Of a DNA stretch of 14,657 nt, positions 1-7,215 are shown piece after piece. The stretch's first letter is position 1; each line of letters opens with the position of its first letter. Location of the stretch: assembly GCA_902465425.1 (NCBI GenBank), contig CABQNA010000015.1, positions 1 to 14,657 of the forward strand. Reading direction: 5' to 3'. Source of the DNA: an uncultured Collinsella sp. (lineage in GTDB: Bacteria > Actinomycetota > Coriobacteriia > Coriobacteriales > Coriobacteriaceae). Position numbers and translations under genes: made by a program. The notes beneath the pieces are model-generated. The model ran no database searches. It was given only the letters and a program-made list of their open reading frames with translations, and was not told the DNA's origin.

Positions 1-560
1 GCGTGGGCTGCGGCCTGTACGGCATGATCGGCTTCGCCATCCTCACGGTGTTCATCGCCGGCCTCATGGTCGGACGCACGCCTGAGTTCCTAGGCAAGAA
101 GATCGAGCCGGGCGAGATGCGCTGGGCAGTTGTCCTGTGCCTGGCAACTCCGTTTGCCATTCTGGTGTGCTCGGCCATCGCCTGCATGGTGCCCGGTCTT
201 GCCGACCAGCTCAACAATGGTGGCGCGCACGGCTTCTCTGAGGTGCTGTATGCCTTCACCTCATGCGGCGGCAACAACGGCTCGGCGTTTGCAGGCATGA
301 ACTGCAACATTCCCTGGATCAACGTCATGCTCGGCCTCGAGATGCTGTTCGCCCGCTTCATGCCCATCATCGGTACGCTGGCTATCGCCGGCTCGCTGGC
401 CAAGAAGGGTAAGGTCGCCGAGAGCGCCGGTACCCTGTCTACCACCAACGGCATGTTCGTATTCCTGCTCGTGTTCATCGTTCTGCTGATCGGTGCCCTG
501 AGCTTCTTCCCAGCCCTGGCGCTTGGCCCCGTTGCCGAGTTCTTCCAGATGATTGCGTAA
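1..560 (+). CDS. kdpA: KdpA, potassium-translocating subunit (C-terminal part, 5' end outside window)
   Basis: KdpA is the membrane subunit of the Kdp K+ pump that binds and conducts K+. Only the last 185 or so residues are here; the reading frame is open at the left edge, so the GTG at position 3 is an internal Val codon and not a start. The stretch GFSEVLYAFTSCGGNNGSAF matches the KdpA selectivity-loop region (family form: GFSEVLYAYTSAFANNGSAF). It is followed by the conserved FARFMPIIGTLAIAGSLAKK segment and a hydrophobic C-terminal helix. The usual TSAFANNG is TSCGGNNG here, a local variant. The stop codon lies 16 bp before the kdpB start, so kdpA, kdpB and kdpC form one operon. Identification is firm; the N-terminal half cannot be judged. 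Confidence 0.96.
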   Translation, partial: VGCGLYGMIGFAILTVFIAGLMVGRTPEFLGKKIEPGEMRWAVVLCLATPFAILVCSAIACMVPGLADQLNNGGAHGFSEVLYAFTSCGGNNGSAFAGMNCNIPWINVMLGLEMLFARFMPIIGTLAIAGSLAKKGKVAESAGTLSTTNGMFVFLLVFIVLLIGALSFFPALALGPVAEFFQMIA

Positions 561-576
561 AGGAGGGCGCAGATTT

Positions 577-2631
577 ATGACTATGCAAAAAGACATGATG
601 GGCCGCGCGGTCCGCGACTCGTTTGCCAAACTGGATCCTCGCGTCCAGATTCAAAACCCGGTCATGTTCCTGGTGTGGCTTTCCGCCGTCATGACCTCCG
701 TCCTGGCCGCCGCTTCCATCTTCGGTGTGCAGGACGCGGGTGTGCCCACCTACTATGTGGTCGCCATCGCGGTCATCCTGTGGCTCACCGACTTGTTCTC
801 GAACTTCGCCGAGGCGCTTGCCGAGGGCCGCGGTAAGGCCCAGGCCGATTCCCTGCGTGCGGCCAAGAAGGATGTCGAGGCCCATCGCATCGAGTCCGTT
901 GAGGACAAGGAGCACTTCACCGTCGTTCCTGGCACCGAGCTCACGCGCGGCGACCTGGTGATCGTACGCGCCGGCGAGCAGATTCCCGGCGACGGCGACG
1001 TCATCGAGGGCGCTGCCTCCGTTGACGAGTCCGCCATCACCGGCGAGTCCGCCCCCGTGGTCCGCGAGGCTGGCGGCGACCGCTCTGCCGTTACCGGCGG
1101 TACCACGGTGCTGTCCGACTGGATCATCGTCAAGATCTCCAGTGAGCCCGGCCAAAGCTTCCTGGACAAGATGATCGCGATGGTCGAGGGTGCCGCGCGC
1201 AAGAAGACCCCTAACGAGATCGCTCTGGAGATCTTCCTGGTGGCCCTCTCCATCGTCTTTATCCTGGTCACGCTGGCCCTGTATTGTTACTCCTGCCTCT
1301 CGGTCGGTCTTAACGACATAGACAACCCCACGGCCGTGACCACGCTCGTGGCGCTGCTCGTGTGCCTGGCTCCCACTACCATCGGTGCCCTTCTTTCCGC
1401 CATCGGCATCGCCGGCATGAGCCGTCTGAACGAGGCCAACGTGCTGGTCATGTCCGGCCGCGCCATCGAGGCCGCCGGCGACGTCGACATCCTCATGCTC
1501 GACAAGACCGGCACCATCACCCTGGGTAACCGCCAAGCCGCCGAGTTCATCCCGGTCGACGGCATCGATCCCGCGGAGCTGGCCGATGCCGCCCAGCTTT
1601 CCTCGCTGGCCGACGAGACCCCCGAAGGCCGTTCCATCGTCGTGCTCGCCAAGGAGCAGTTCGGTCTGCGCGGCCGCACGCTTGAGGATAAGGGTATGGA
1701 GTTCATCCCGTTCACCGCGGCAACGCGTATGTCCGGCGTGAACTACGAGGGCAATGAGATCCGCAAGGGCGCTGCCGATTCCGTGCGCACCTATGTGGAG
1801 GCAGCCGGCGGCGTGTTCTCCCAGGAGTGCGACGAGGCCGTCGAGCGCATCGCCAAGGCCGGCGGCACCCCGCTGGTCGTGACCAAGAACTGCCGCGTGC
1901 TGGGCGTTGTGTACCTCAAGGACATCATCAAGTCCGGCGTTAAGGAGAAGTTCGCCGACCTGCGCAAGATGGGCATCAAGACCATCATGGTGACGGGCGA
2001 TAACCCGCTCACCGCCGCGGCAATCGCCGCCGAGGCCGGCGTTGACGACTTCCTGGCCGAGGCCACTCCTGAAGGCAAGCTCGAGAAGATCCGCGAGTTC
2101 CAGCGTGAGGGCCACCTGGTCGCCATGACCGGCGACGGCACCAACGATGCGCCCGCTCTGGCCCAGGCCGACGTCGCCGTGGCCATGAACACGGGCACCC
2201 AGGCTGCCAAGGAGGCCGGCAACATGGTCGACCTCGACTCCAGCCCCACCAAGCTCATCGAGGTCGTGCGTATTGGCAAGCAGCTGCTCATGACCCGCGG
2301 TTCGCTCACGACCTTCTCGGTGGCCAACGACATGGCGAAGTACTTCGCTATCATCCCGGCCCTGTTCTCGCCGATCTACCCGGGCCTTGGCGCGCTCAAC
2401 ATCCTCGGTCTGGCAAGTCCGCTGTCCGCGGTTCTTTCGGCCATCATCTATAACGCGCTCGTTATCGTCGCGCTGATCCCGGCCGCGCTGAAGGGCGTTA
2501 AGTACCGCGAGGTCCCGTCCGGACAGCTGCTGACCCACAACCTGCTCGTGTGGGGTCTGGGCGGCATCGTTGCCCCGTTCGTATTCATCAAGCTCATCGA
2601 CATGCTGCTCGCCTTCTGCGGCATTATGTAA
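577..2631 (+). CDS. kdpB: KdpB, P-type ATPase subunit of the Kdp potassium pump
   Basis: KdpB is the catalytic P-type ATPase that powers K+ uptake through KdpA. The product is 684 residues, close to the 682 of E. coli. Visible motifs, numbered from the chosen ATG: TGES at 155-158 (actuator domain), DKTGT with phosphorylated Asp309, TGDN at 473-476, and GDGTNDAP at 519-526 (hinge). Hydrophobic segments lie in the N-terminal third and at the C-terminus. The frame can be opened at an upstream TTG (553), but ATG 577 is preferred: it has AAGGAGG at 559-565 about 11 bases upstream, and the protein then begins MTMQKDMM. The kdpC start follows the stop by 12 bp. All key residues are intact. Confidence 0.98.
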   Translation: MTMQKDMMGRAVRDSFAKLDPRVQIQNPVMFLVWLSAVMTSVLAAASIFGVQDAGVPTYYVVAIAVILWLTDLFSNFAEALAEGRGKAQADSLRAAKKDVEAHRIESVEDKEHFTVVPGTELTRGDLVIVRAGEQIPGDGDVIEGAASVDESAITGESAPVVREAGGDRSAVTGGTTVLSDWIIVKISSEPGQSFLDKMIAMVEGAARKKTPNEIALEIFLVALSIVFILVTLALYCYSCLSVGLNDIDNPTAVTTLVALLVCLAPTTIGALLSAIGIAGMSRLNEANVLVMSGRAIEAAGDVDILMLDKTGTITLGNRQAAEFIPVDGIDPAELADAAQLSSLADETPEGRSIVVLAKEQFGLRGRTLEDKGMEFIPFTAATRMSGVNYEGNEIRKGAADSVRTYVEAAGGVFSQECDEAVERIAKAGGTPLVVTKNCRVLGVVYLKDIIKSGVKEKFADLRKMGIKTIMVTGDNPLTAAAIAAEAGVDDFLAEATPEGKLEKIREFQREGHLVAMTGDGTNDAPALAQADVAVAMNTGTQAAKEAGNMVDLDSSPTKLIEVVRIGKQLLMTRGSLTTFSVANDMAKYFAIIPALFSPIYPGLGALNILGLASPLSAVLSAIIYNALVIVALIPAALKGVKYREVPSGQLLTHNLLVWGLGGIVAPFVFIKLIDMLLAFCGIM

Positions 2632-2643
2632 GTGGAGGTTTGT

Positions 2644-3234
2644 ATGTTCAAAGGTGTTGCATCGCGCGCACTGGGCGTGTTCGCGCTGTTTACCGTTGTC
2701 TGCGGTCTGGGCTATACGCTCGTCGTGACCGGCATCGCCCAGGTTGTGTTCCCGTATCAGGCGAACGGTTCGCTCATCAAGGTCGACGGCAAGGTTGTGG
2801 GTTCCGAGCTCATCGGCCAGAACTTCGATGATGAAGCCCACATGTGGGGTCGTATCCAGAACGTGTCAATTGTCGAAGGCGAAGACGGCGAGCTTATGGC
2901 GTATGGTGCCCCGTCCAACCTGTCCCCGGCGAGTGAGGAGTATCGGCAGCTTGTGGATGCGCGCGTGAAGAAGATTCGCGCCGCCAACCCCGATGCCGAT
3001 ATGGACGCTGTGCCCGTTGACCTGGTGACGTGTTCGGGGTCCGGCCTCGACCCGGAGATCTCTCCGGATGCCGCCGAGTACCAGGTCCCGCGCCTTGCCA
3101 AGGCCACGGGCAAAAGTGAGGACGAGGTGCGCGACATCATCGCCGCGTGCACCAAGGGCCGATTCCTGGGCGTCTTCGGCGAGCCCACGGTCAACGTGCT
3201 TAAGGTGAACCTTATGCTGGACGGCGCGCTGTAG
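2644..3234 (+). CDS. kdpC: KdpC, chaperone-like subunit of the Kdp potassium pump
   Basis: KdpC is the single-span subunit that stabilises KdpAB and raises nucleotide affinity. It has 196 residues against about 190 in E. coli. One N-terminal membrane helix (about residues 8-30) is followed by the family signatures IGQNFDDEAHMWGR, SGSGLDP at 131-137, ISPDAAEYQVPRLAK, and a C-terminal GEPTVNVLKVNLMLD. A GTG at 2632 could extend the frame by four codons, but GGAGG at 2634-2638 would then lie inside the coding region. ATG 2644, five bases after GGAGG, is the better start. This is the last visible gene of kdpABC; no kdpD sensor or kdpE regulator follows in the window. Confidence 0.97.
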   Translation: MFKGVASRALGVFALFTVVCGLGYTLVVTGIAQVVFPYQANGSLIKVDGKVVGSELIGQNFDDEAHMWGRIQNVSIVEGEDGELMAYGAPSNLSPASEEYRQLVDARVKKIRAANPDADMDAVPVDLVTCSGSGLDPEISPDAAEYQVPRLAKATGKSEDEVRDIIAACTKGRFLGVFGEPTVNVLKVNLMLDGAL

Positions 3235-3250
3235 GTGAGGGAGTGGCGGA

Positions 3251-3280
3251 TGAGGGCATGACTGACTATCTGAGCCCTCA
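3251..3280. terminator. Small hairpin after kdpC (weak terminator candidate)
   Basis: A perfect 7-bp stem, TGAGGGC at 3251-3257 with GCCCTCA at 3274-3280, encloses a 16-base loop 16 bp beyond the kdpC stop. No T-run follows, so a terminator role is uncertain. The 67-bp repeat just downstream, which does end in six Ts, is the better terminator candidate. Confidence 0.3.
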
Positions 3281-3297
3281 ATTCCACCCCGCCCATC

Positions 3298-3364
3298 AGT
3301 TGCGGTGAAATACGGACTGTCTTGGCTGTCAAAGGCCTTATCTACTCCGTATTCCACCGCAACT
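3298..3364. repeat. 67-bp palindromic intergenic repeat, copy 1
   Basis: The two 21-bp arms are inverted copies: AGTTGCGGTGAAATACGGA starts the left arm, and the right arm (3344-3364) is its reverse complement with two mismatches. A 25-base centre separates them. Two more copies of exactly 67 bp lie at 6216-6282 and 13865-13931 and align without gaps. Here the right arm runs straight into six Ts (3364-3369), so in the plus-strand RNA the copy forms a long hairpin followed by a U-run. It could therefore serve as the rho-independent terminator of kdpABC. The wider family role is unknown. Confidence 0.85.
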
Positions 3365-3417
3365 TTTTTGTGGGTCGATACGTAGGCAGGGGAGTGCGTG
3401 CGGTCGGGTACCGTGCG

Positions 3418-3446
3418 GTTGCTGGTACGATAGATAAGTCAGCAAC
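3418..3446. promoter_or_regulatory. Inverted repeat over the presumed promoter of the OYE-like reductase
   Basis: GTTGCTG (3418-3424) and CAGCAAC (3440-3446) form a 7-bp inverted repeat with a 15-base spacer. A TACGAT sequence at 3426-3431, a plausible -10 element, lies in the spacer, about 50 bp before the reductase start. This is an operator or leader-hairpin candidate. No convincing -35 was found, so the promoter call is weak. Confidence 0.3.
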
Positions 3447-3480
3447 TGCCGCCGAGCGGCTCAAATGAAAGGAACCCTGT

Positions 3481-5430
3481 ATGGAGTCCTCCGCCTATCC
3501 GATGCTCTTTAGCCCGATCAAGGTCGGTACAACCGAGATCAAGAATCGCGTCTTTATGCCGCCGGTGTCCACGAACCTGGCCGATCATGGCTATGTGACC
3601 GACGACTTGGTCGATCATTACCGTGCTCGCGCCAAGGGCGGCGTGGGCCTCATCATCACCGAGGTCGTGACGGTCGAGCCTACCTATACCTATCTGCCGG
3701 GTGACATGTGCTGCTACGACGACACGTTTATCCCTGGCTGGGAAAAACTCGCCGCGGCCGTCCACGAGTATGGCTGCAAGATCATGCCGCAGCTCTTCCA
3801 CCCCGCCTACATGGCCTTTAACATTCCGGGTACGCCGCGCCTGATCGCTCCGTCCTTTGTGGGCCCGTCTTACGCCCGCGAGGCACCGCGTCCCATCACG
3901 GTCGATGAGATCCACGAGCTCACGTATCAGTTTGGCGACGCTGCCGTGCGTATGCAGAAGGCCGGCGTCGATGGCGTCGAGGTCCATGCGGCGCATGCCC
4001 ACGGCATGCTCGGCGGTTTTTTGACCCCGCTCTATAACAAGCGTACCGATGAGTACGGCGGCTCGCTCGACGCCCGCATGCGCTTCCTGCTCGAGGTCAT
4101 CGCCGAGATTCGCGAGCGCTGCGGCAAGGACTTTATCATCGACGTCCGCATCTCGGGCGACGAGTACACCGATGGCGGTCTGACCCTCAACGACATGATC
4201 TACGTCTCGCGTCGCCTGGAGAAGGCCGGCGTCGACATGATTCATGTCTCGGGCGGCACCACCATCAAGCGCGGTTCTGCCATTCCCGCCGCCGGTACGC
4301 AGCAGGCCTCGCATGCCGCCTGCTCGCGCGAGATCAAAAAGCACGTCAACATTCCCGTCGCCACCGTCGGTCGCATTAACGAGGCCTGGATCGCCGAGGA
4401 GCTGATCGAGGACGGCGCTGCCGACATCTGCATGATGGGCCGCGCCAATCTGTGCGATGCCGAGTTCTGCAATAAGGCCGCTGCCGGCAACGCCGATGAC
4501 ATCCGCCCCTGCATTGGCTGCCTGCGCTGCCTGAACGGCATCATGTTCGGCAAGCGCATCTCCTGCACCGTCAACCCCGATGTTGAGCGCGACGAGGCCG
4601 GTTACGAGCCTGCCGCCGAGGCCAAGAACGTACTGGTTGTGGGCGCTGGTCCTGCGGGCATGGAGGCGGCGTTCATTGCCGCCAAGCGCGGCCACAACGT
4701 GGTACTCGTGGACAAGCAGGATGAGCCGGGCGGCGAGATGCGCATCGCAGCCGTTCCGCCGGCAAAGCAGGAGCTCACCCGCGTGATCAAGTACCAGTAT
4801 CGCCGTCTTGCTGAGGCGGGCGTGAAGTGCGTATTTGGCACCGAGCTTACTGCCGAGGACATTCAGCGTGACTACGCGGGCTACGAGGTCGTCCTGGCTT
4901 ATGGCGCCGAGCCCATCGCCCCGGCCTTCATGCAGGGCTTTAAGCAGGTTATGACGGCTGACGACCTGCTTGGTGGCAAGGCTTTCCCGGGCAAGAAGAT
5001 CGTCATCGTCGGCGGCGGCACCGTCGGCTGCGAGACGGCCGATTACCTGGCCCCGCTGGTCAACGACCTGTCGCCGGCCAATCGCGATGTCACCGTCATC
5101 GAGATGACCAAGACGCTCGCCGCCAACGAGGGCGGCGCCGGCCGCGCGGTGCTCATCACGCGCATGCTCTCCAAGGGCGTCCACGTGCTGACCGAGGCCA
5201 AGGTGACCGAGATCACTGAGGATACCATCAGCTACGAAAAGGACGGCGAGGTCCACACCATCACCGGTGCCGATACGCTGGTGCTTGCCATGGGCTATCG
5301 TCCCAATACCAAGCTGGCCGACGACCTGGCTGCAGCCGGTGTTACCACCCACGTGCTGGGCGACGCCAACAAGTGCGGCAACATTCGCGATGCCATCGGC
5401 GACGGTTACAGGGTTGCCTGCGAGCTCTAG
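3481..5430 (+). CDS. Old Yellow Enzyme-family NADH:flavin oxidoreductase with FMN, 4Fe-4S and FAD/NAD domains
   Basis: This 649-residue reductase has the architecture of 2,4-dienoyl-CoA reductase, trimethylamine dehydrogenase and BaiCD/BaiH-type enoate reductases. An N-terminal TIM barrel (about 1-340, starting LFSPIKVG...IKNRVFMPPVS, with NKRTDEYGGS) would bind FMN. A cysteine cluster follows: C344, C347, C350, C362, spaced C-x2-C-x2-C-x11-C. Next come the FAD fold GAGPAG (388-393) and the NAD(P) fold GGGTVG (511-516). The cysteine spacing is nearer trimethylamine dehydrogenase than E. coli FadH. Where many relatives have HGYL in the barrel, this protein reads HAHGMLGGFL, so the usual tyrosine is not evident. 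AAAGGAA at 3468-3474 supports ATG 3481. It stands alone with no informative neighbour; an alpha,beta-unsaturated acid or ketone is likely, but the exact substrate cannot be named. Confidence 0.9.
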   Translation: MESSAYPMLFSPIKVGTTEIKNRVFMPPVSTNLADHGYVTDDLVDHYRARAKGGVGLIITEVVTVEPTYTYLPGDMCCYDDTFIPGWEKLAAAVHEYGCKIMPQLFHPAYMAFNIPGTPRLIAPSFVGPSYAREAPRPITVDEIHELTYQFGDAAVRMQKAGVDGVEVHAAHAHGMLGGFLTPLYNKRTDEYGGSLDARMRFLLEVIAEIRERCGKDFIIDVRISGDEYTDGGLTLNDMIYVSRRLEKAGVDMIHVSGGTTIKRGSAIPAAGTQQASHAACSREIKKHVNIPVATVGRINEAWIAEELIEDGAADICMMGRANLCDAEFCNKAAAGNADDIRPCIGCLRCLNGIMFGKRISCTVNPDVERDEAGYEPAAEAKNVLVVGAGPAGMEAAFIAAKRGHNVVLVDKQDEPGGEMRIAAVPPAKQELTRVIKYQYRRLAEAGVKCVFGTELTAEDIQRDYAGYEVVLAYGAEPIAPAFMQGFKQVMTADDLLGGKAFPGKKIVIVGGGTVGCETADYLAPLVNDLSPANRDVTVIEMTKTLAANEGGAGRAVLITRMLSKGVHVLTEAKVTEITEDTISYEKDGEVHTITGADTLVLAMGYRPNTKLADDLAAAGVTTHVLGDANKCGNIRDAIGDGYRVACEL

Positions 5431-5484
5431 TCAACCCCTTGGTGCATGTGAGGCCTATCCCCGCGGCGTCAGTCGGTAGATAGC

Positions 5485-5525
5485 AAAAAGCGGCGGTCGT
5501 CCCGTACGTGGGTCGACCGCCGCTT
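5485..5525. terminator. Strong bidirectional terminator hairpin between the convergent reductase and dhuI genes
   Basis: A perfect 12-bp stem (AAGCGGCGGTCG at 5488-5499 with CGACCGCCGCTT at 5514-5525) has an inner CCC/GGG extension closing a 6-base loop. On the minus strand the stem runs into TTTTT (plus-strand AAAAA at 5485-5489), a classic intrinsic terminator 26 bp past the dhuI stop. On the plus strand the same hairpin lies 57 bp past the reductase stop, without a T-run, so it is weaker in that direction. Confidence 0.88.
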
Positions 5526-5550
5526 GCGTTAGCTGCAATGAGTCGTGCGA

Positions 5551-6192
5551 TTAGAGGCCCAGAATCTCCTTGACCTTGGCGATGATGGCCTCGTCGGTTG
5601 CGTTGGCAAAGAAGTACTCCTGGAAGTGTTCGCCGGCAAGTGCGCCCTTCACCAGGTCCTGATCGATCTCGCCCAGAACGTCGACGAGCGGACGCATAGT
5701 CACAGCGCGGACGCCGTCGAGGATCTTCTTGTTGCGCTGCTCGGGCTCAACACGCTCGGCAGGATAGCCGTTGCCCGAACCAAAGCCAAAGAGCTTCTCA
5801 AAGGTGTACTCGAGGTTGAGCTCCTGGCCCCAGCCGTTCTTGAGGGCGAAGGGCATGGCGACAGCGTTACCGTCGTTGACCTGGGCAAAGGTGTAGGCAT
5901 CGAGCGGGTCGGCAACATGGCCGCACAGCACGCCGGGGAAGGAGTTGCAGGCGAGCATGGCGCCCTCGCCGGTGCCGCAGCCGGTCACGACGTAGTCGGC
6001 AGCGCCGGAGTTCAGCAGCACGGCGGCAAGGATGCCGTTCTGCACGTAGGTGAGGGGCTTGGAGTCGGCGTCGGCATACATACCATAGTTAAAGACGGTG
6101 TGGCCCATGGGCTCGACAACCTTCTTAAGGGCAGCCTCGATCATAGGGTTCTTGGAGTTCTGAGAGTTTTCGTTGATCAGAGCGATTTTCAT
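5551..6192 (-). CDS. dhuI: RpiB/LacA/LacB-family isomerase, probable DHU isomerase (DhuI)
   Basis: This 213-residue RpiB-fold protein begins MKIALINENSQNSKNPMIE, closely resembling streptococcal DhuI as I recall it. DhuI converts 4-deoxy-L-threo-5-hexosulose-uronate (DHU) to 3-deoxy-D-glycero-2,5-hexodiulosonate. The family motif GCGTGEG lies at 71-77, with Cys72 in the place of the RpiB active-site cysteine, followed by NSFPGVLCGHVADP and VNDGNAVAMP. It is longer than plain ribose-5-phosphate isomerase B (about 150) because of a C-terminal extension containing PEQRNKKIL and FQEYFFAN, typical of this subgroup. AGGAAGG sits 11 bases before ATG 6192. It follows the dhuD-like gene in the same direction, 140 bp downstream, and the two normally act in sequence. 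A sugar-phosphate isomerase role is the alternative. Confidence 0.85.
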   Translation of the reverse strand: MKIALINENSQNSKNPMIEAALKKVVEPMGHTVFNYGMYADADSKPLTYVQNGILAAVLLNSGAADYVVTGCGTGEGAMLACNSFPGVLCGHVADPLDAYTFAQVNDGNAVAMPFALKNGWGQELNLEYTFEKLFGFGSGNGYPAERVEPEQRNKKILDGVRAVTMRPLVDVLGEIDQDLVKGALAGEHFQEYFFANATDEAIIAKVKEILGL

Positions 6193-6215
6193 TGCGAATT
6201 ACCTTCCTATTTCTA

Positions 6216-6282
6216 ACTTGCGGTGGAATACGGACTGTTTTGCCTGATAGAAGCCAAAACCAATCCTTATCTCACCGCAACT
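6216..6282. repeat. 67-bp palindromic intergenic repeat, copy 2
   Basis: Left arm ACTTGCGGTGGAATACGGA (from 6216) and right arm ending CTCACCGCAACT (to 6282) pair as an imperfect palindrome. The length is identical to copies 1 and 3. The centre has its own short inverted repeat (TTTTG...CAAAA). This copy lies between the dhuD-like gene and dhuI, ending just upstream of the dhuI ribosome site. In a joint transcript it would form a hairpin in the spacer and could tune the relative output of the two genes. Confidence 0.82.
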
Positions 6283-6318
6283 CAAATGAAAAACGAGTGG
6301 ATGAAACCTGATGTGGGC

Positions 6319-6329
6319 AGTTGCGGTGA
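6319..6329. repeat. Partial arm of the 67-bp repeat
   Basis: AGTTGCGGTGA matches the first 11 bases of the repeat consensus exactly and lies 37 bp from copy 2, immediately before the stop end of the dhuD-like gene. No partner arm is present, so it is either a solo half-element or chance. Confidence 0.4.
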
Positions 6330-6332
6330 CGC

Positions 6333-7055
6333 TTATTGAGGCTGCTTTCCAATGTATGCGAGGATGCCGCCGTCGACGTAGAGGATGTGGCCGTTGACGA
6401 AGTTCGACGCGTCGGAAGCCAGGAACACGGCGGGGCCCTTCAGGTCCTCGGGCGTGCCCCAACGGGCGGCCGGCGTCTTGGCAATGATGAACTGGTCAAA
6501 CGGGTGGCGGCTGCCGTCGGGCTGCGTCTCGCGCAGCGGTGCGGTTTGCGGCGTGGCGATGTAGCCGGGCCCAATGCCGTTGCACTGGATATTGGCCTCG
6601 CCAAACTCCGAGCAGATGTTGATGATCTTGCCGTGGCCCTTGGCGATCATGCCAGGCAGGCAGGCCTTTGACACGATAAACGGTGCGTTGAGGTCGATAT
6701 CGACGACGCGGCGGAAGTCCTCGGCGCTCATGTCGAGCATCGGGGTACGCTGGATGACGCCGGCGTTGTTGACCAGGATGTCGGGCGTGGTGCCAAAGTC
6801 GGCCTCGATCTTGGCGATGAGCTCGGCGACGACAGTCTCGTCGGTGACGTCGGCAACATAGCCGTGAGCGTCAAAGCCCAGCTCACGGTAGTGCTTCTCG
6901 GCTTCGGCGACTTTGTCGGCGTGACGGGCGTTAAAGGCGATTTTGGCGCCGGCCTCTCCGAGCGCCTCGGCAATGGCCATGCCAATGCCGTAGGTGGCGC
7001 CGGTCACCAGTGCGACCTTGCCGTCCAGACGGAAGCTGTCCATAAGATCAGACAT
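6333..7055 (-). CDS. dhuD: DhuD-like short-chain dehydrogenase with an apparent internal in-frame deletion removing the YxxxK motif
   Basis: The sequence closely follows DhuD/gluconate 5-dehydrogenase-type SDRs that reduce 3-deoxy-D-glycero-2,5-hexodiulosonate to 2-keto-3-deoxygluconate. The NAD-binding TGATYGIG is at 18-25, NNAG at 96-99, NGIGPGYIATP at 159-169, and FLASDASNFVNGHILYVDGG near the C-terminus. The oddity is at KIINICS|EFGEANIQ: the catalytic Ser149 is followed at once by a segment that normally comes about 29 residues later. The stretch that usually carries AYAAAK (catalytic Tyr and Lys) is missing. The product is 240 residues, against about 270 for the family. The frame is otherwise open, so this is a clean in-frame loss (junction 6606-6611) and not a frameshift. 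ATG 7055 is chosen because AAAGGA lies five bases upstream; ATG 7082 is possible. It is probably inactive as a reductase, unless the deletion is an assembly error. Confidence 0.85.
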   Translation of the reverse strand: MSDLMDSFRLDGKVALVTGATYGIGMAIAEALGEAGAKIAFNARHADKVAEAEKHYRELGFDAHGYVADVTDETVVAELIAKIEADFGTTPDILVNNAGVIQRTPMLDMSAEDFRRVVDIDLNAPFIVSKACLPGMIAKGHGKIINICSEFGEANIQCNGIGPGYIATPQTAPLRETQPDGSRHPFDQFIIAKTPAARWGTPEDLKGPAVFLASDASNFVNGHILYVDGGILAYIGKQPQ

Positions 7056-7071
7056 AGCGATCCTTTCAAAA

Positions 7072-7082
7072 GAAACGTTCAT
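7072..7082. promoter_or_regulatory. Degenerate second copy of the AACGTT operator-like site
   Basis: GAAACGTTCAT shares AACGTTCA with the perfect palindrome 89 bp upstream (7161-7172) and lies 17 bp before the dhuD-like start. It could be a secondary operator. The evidence is similarity only. Confidence 0.3.
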
Positions 7083-7160
7083 CTATATAAGTCTTGCTTT
7101 TCATACAAGGTCAGTATAGGTGAAGCGGCGTAATAGCCACCCCTTATTCCCTAAAATCAG

Positions 7161-7172
7161 GTGAACGTTCAC
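7161..7172. promoter_or_regulatory. Perfect palindrome GTGAACGTTCAC upstream of the dhuD-like gene (operator candidate)
   Basis: This 12-bp perfect palindrome with a central CG lies about 105 bp before the dhuD-like start, in the 160-bp gap after the GntR regulator gene. The form is like LacI-family operators (including catabolite-control sites) more than the TGGT/ACCA style of many GntR/FCD regulators. It may mark control of dhuD-dhuI by a regulator encoded elsewhere. Confidence 0.5.
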
Positions 7173-7215
7173 TTTTAAAAGGCGAACGGTAGTCTCGCCC
7201 TTGCCGTGCGGACGT

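Noticed and set aside
475..2841. 788-codon open frame on the minus strand opposite kdpB
   Set aside because: It is the complement of kdpB and kdpC. The product is a low-complexity His/Gly/Asp/Arg-rich mix with no domain, typical of antisense frames in high-GC genes.
3439..5352. 637-codon open frame on the minus strand opposite the OYE-like reductase
   Set aside because: Same antisense artefact; the plus-strand gene has clear cofactor motifs and a ribosome site.
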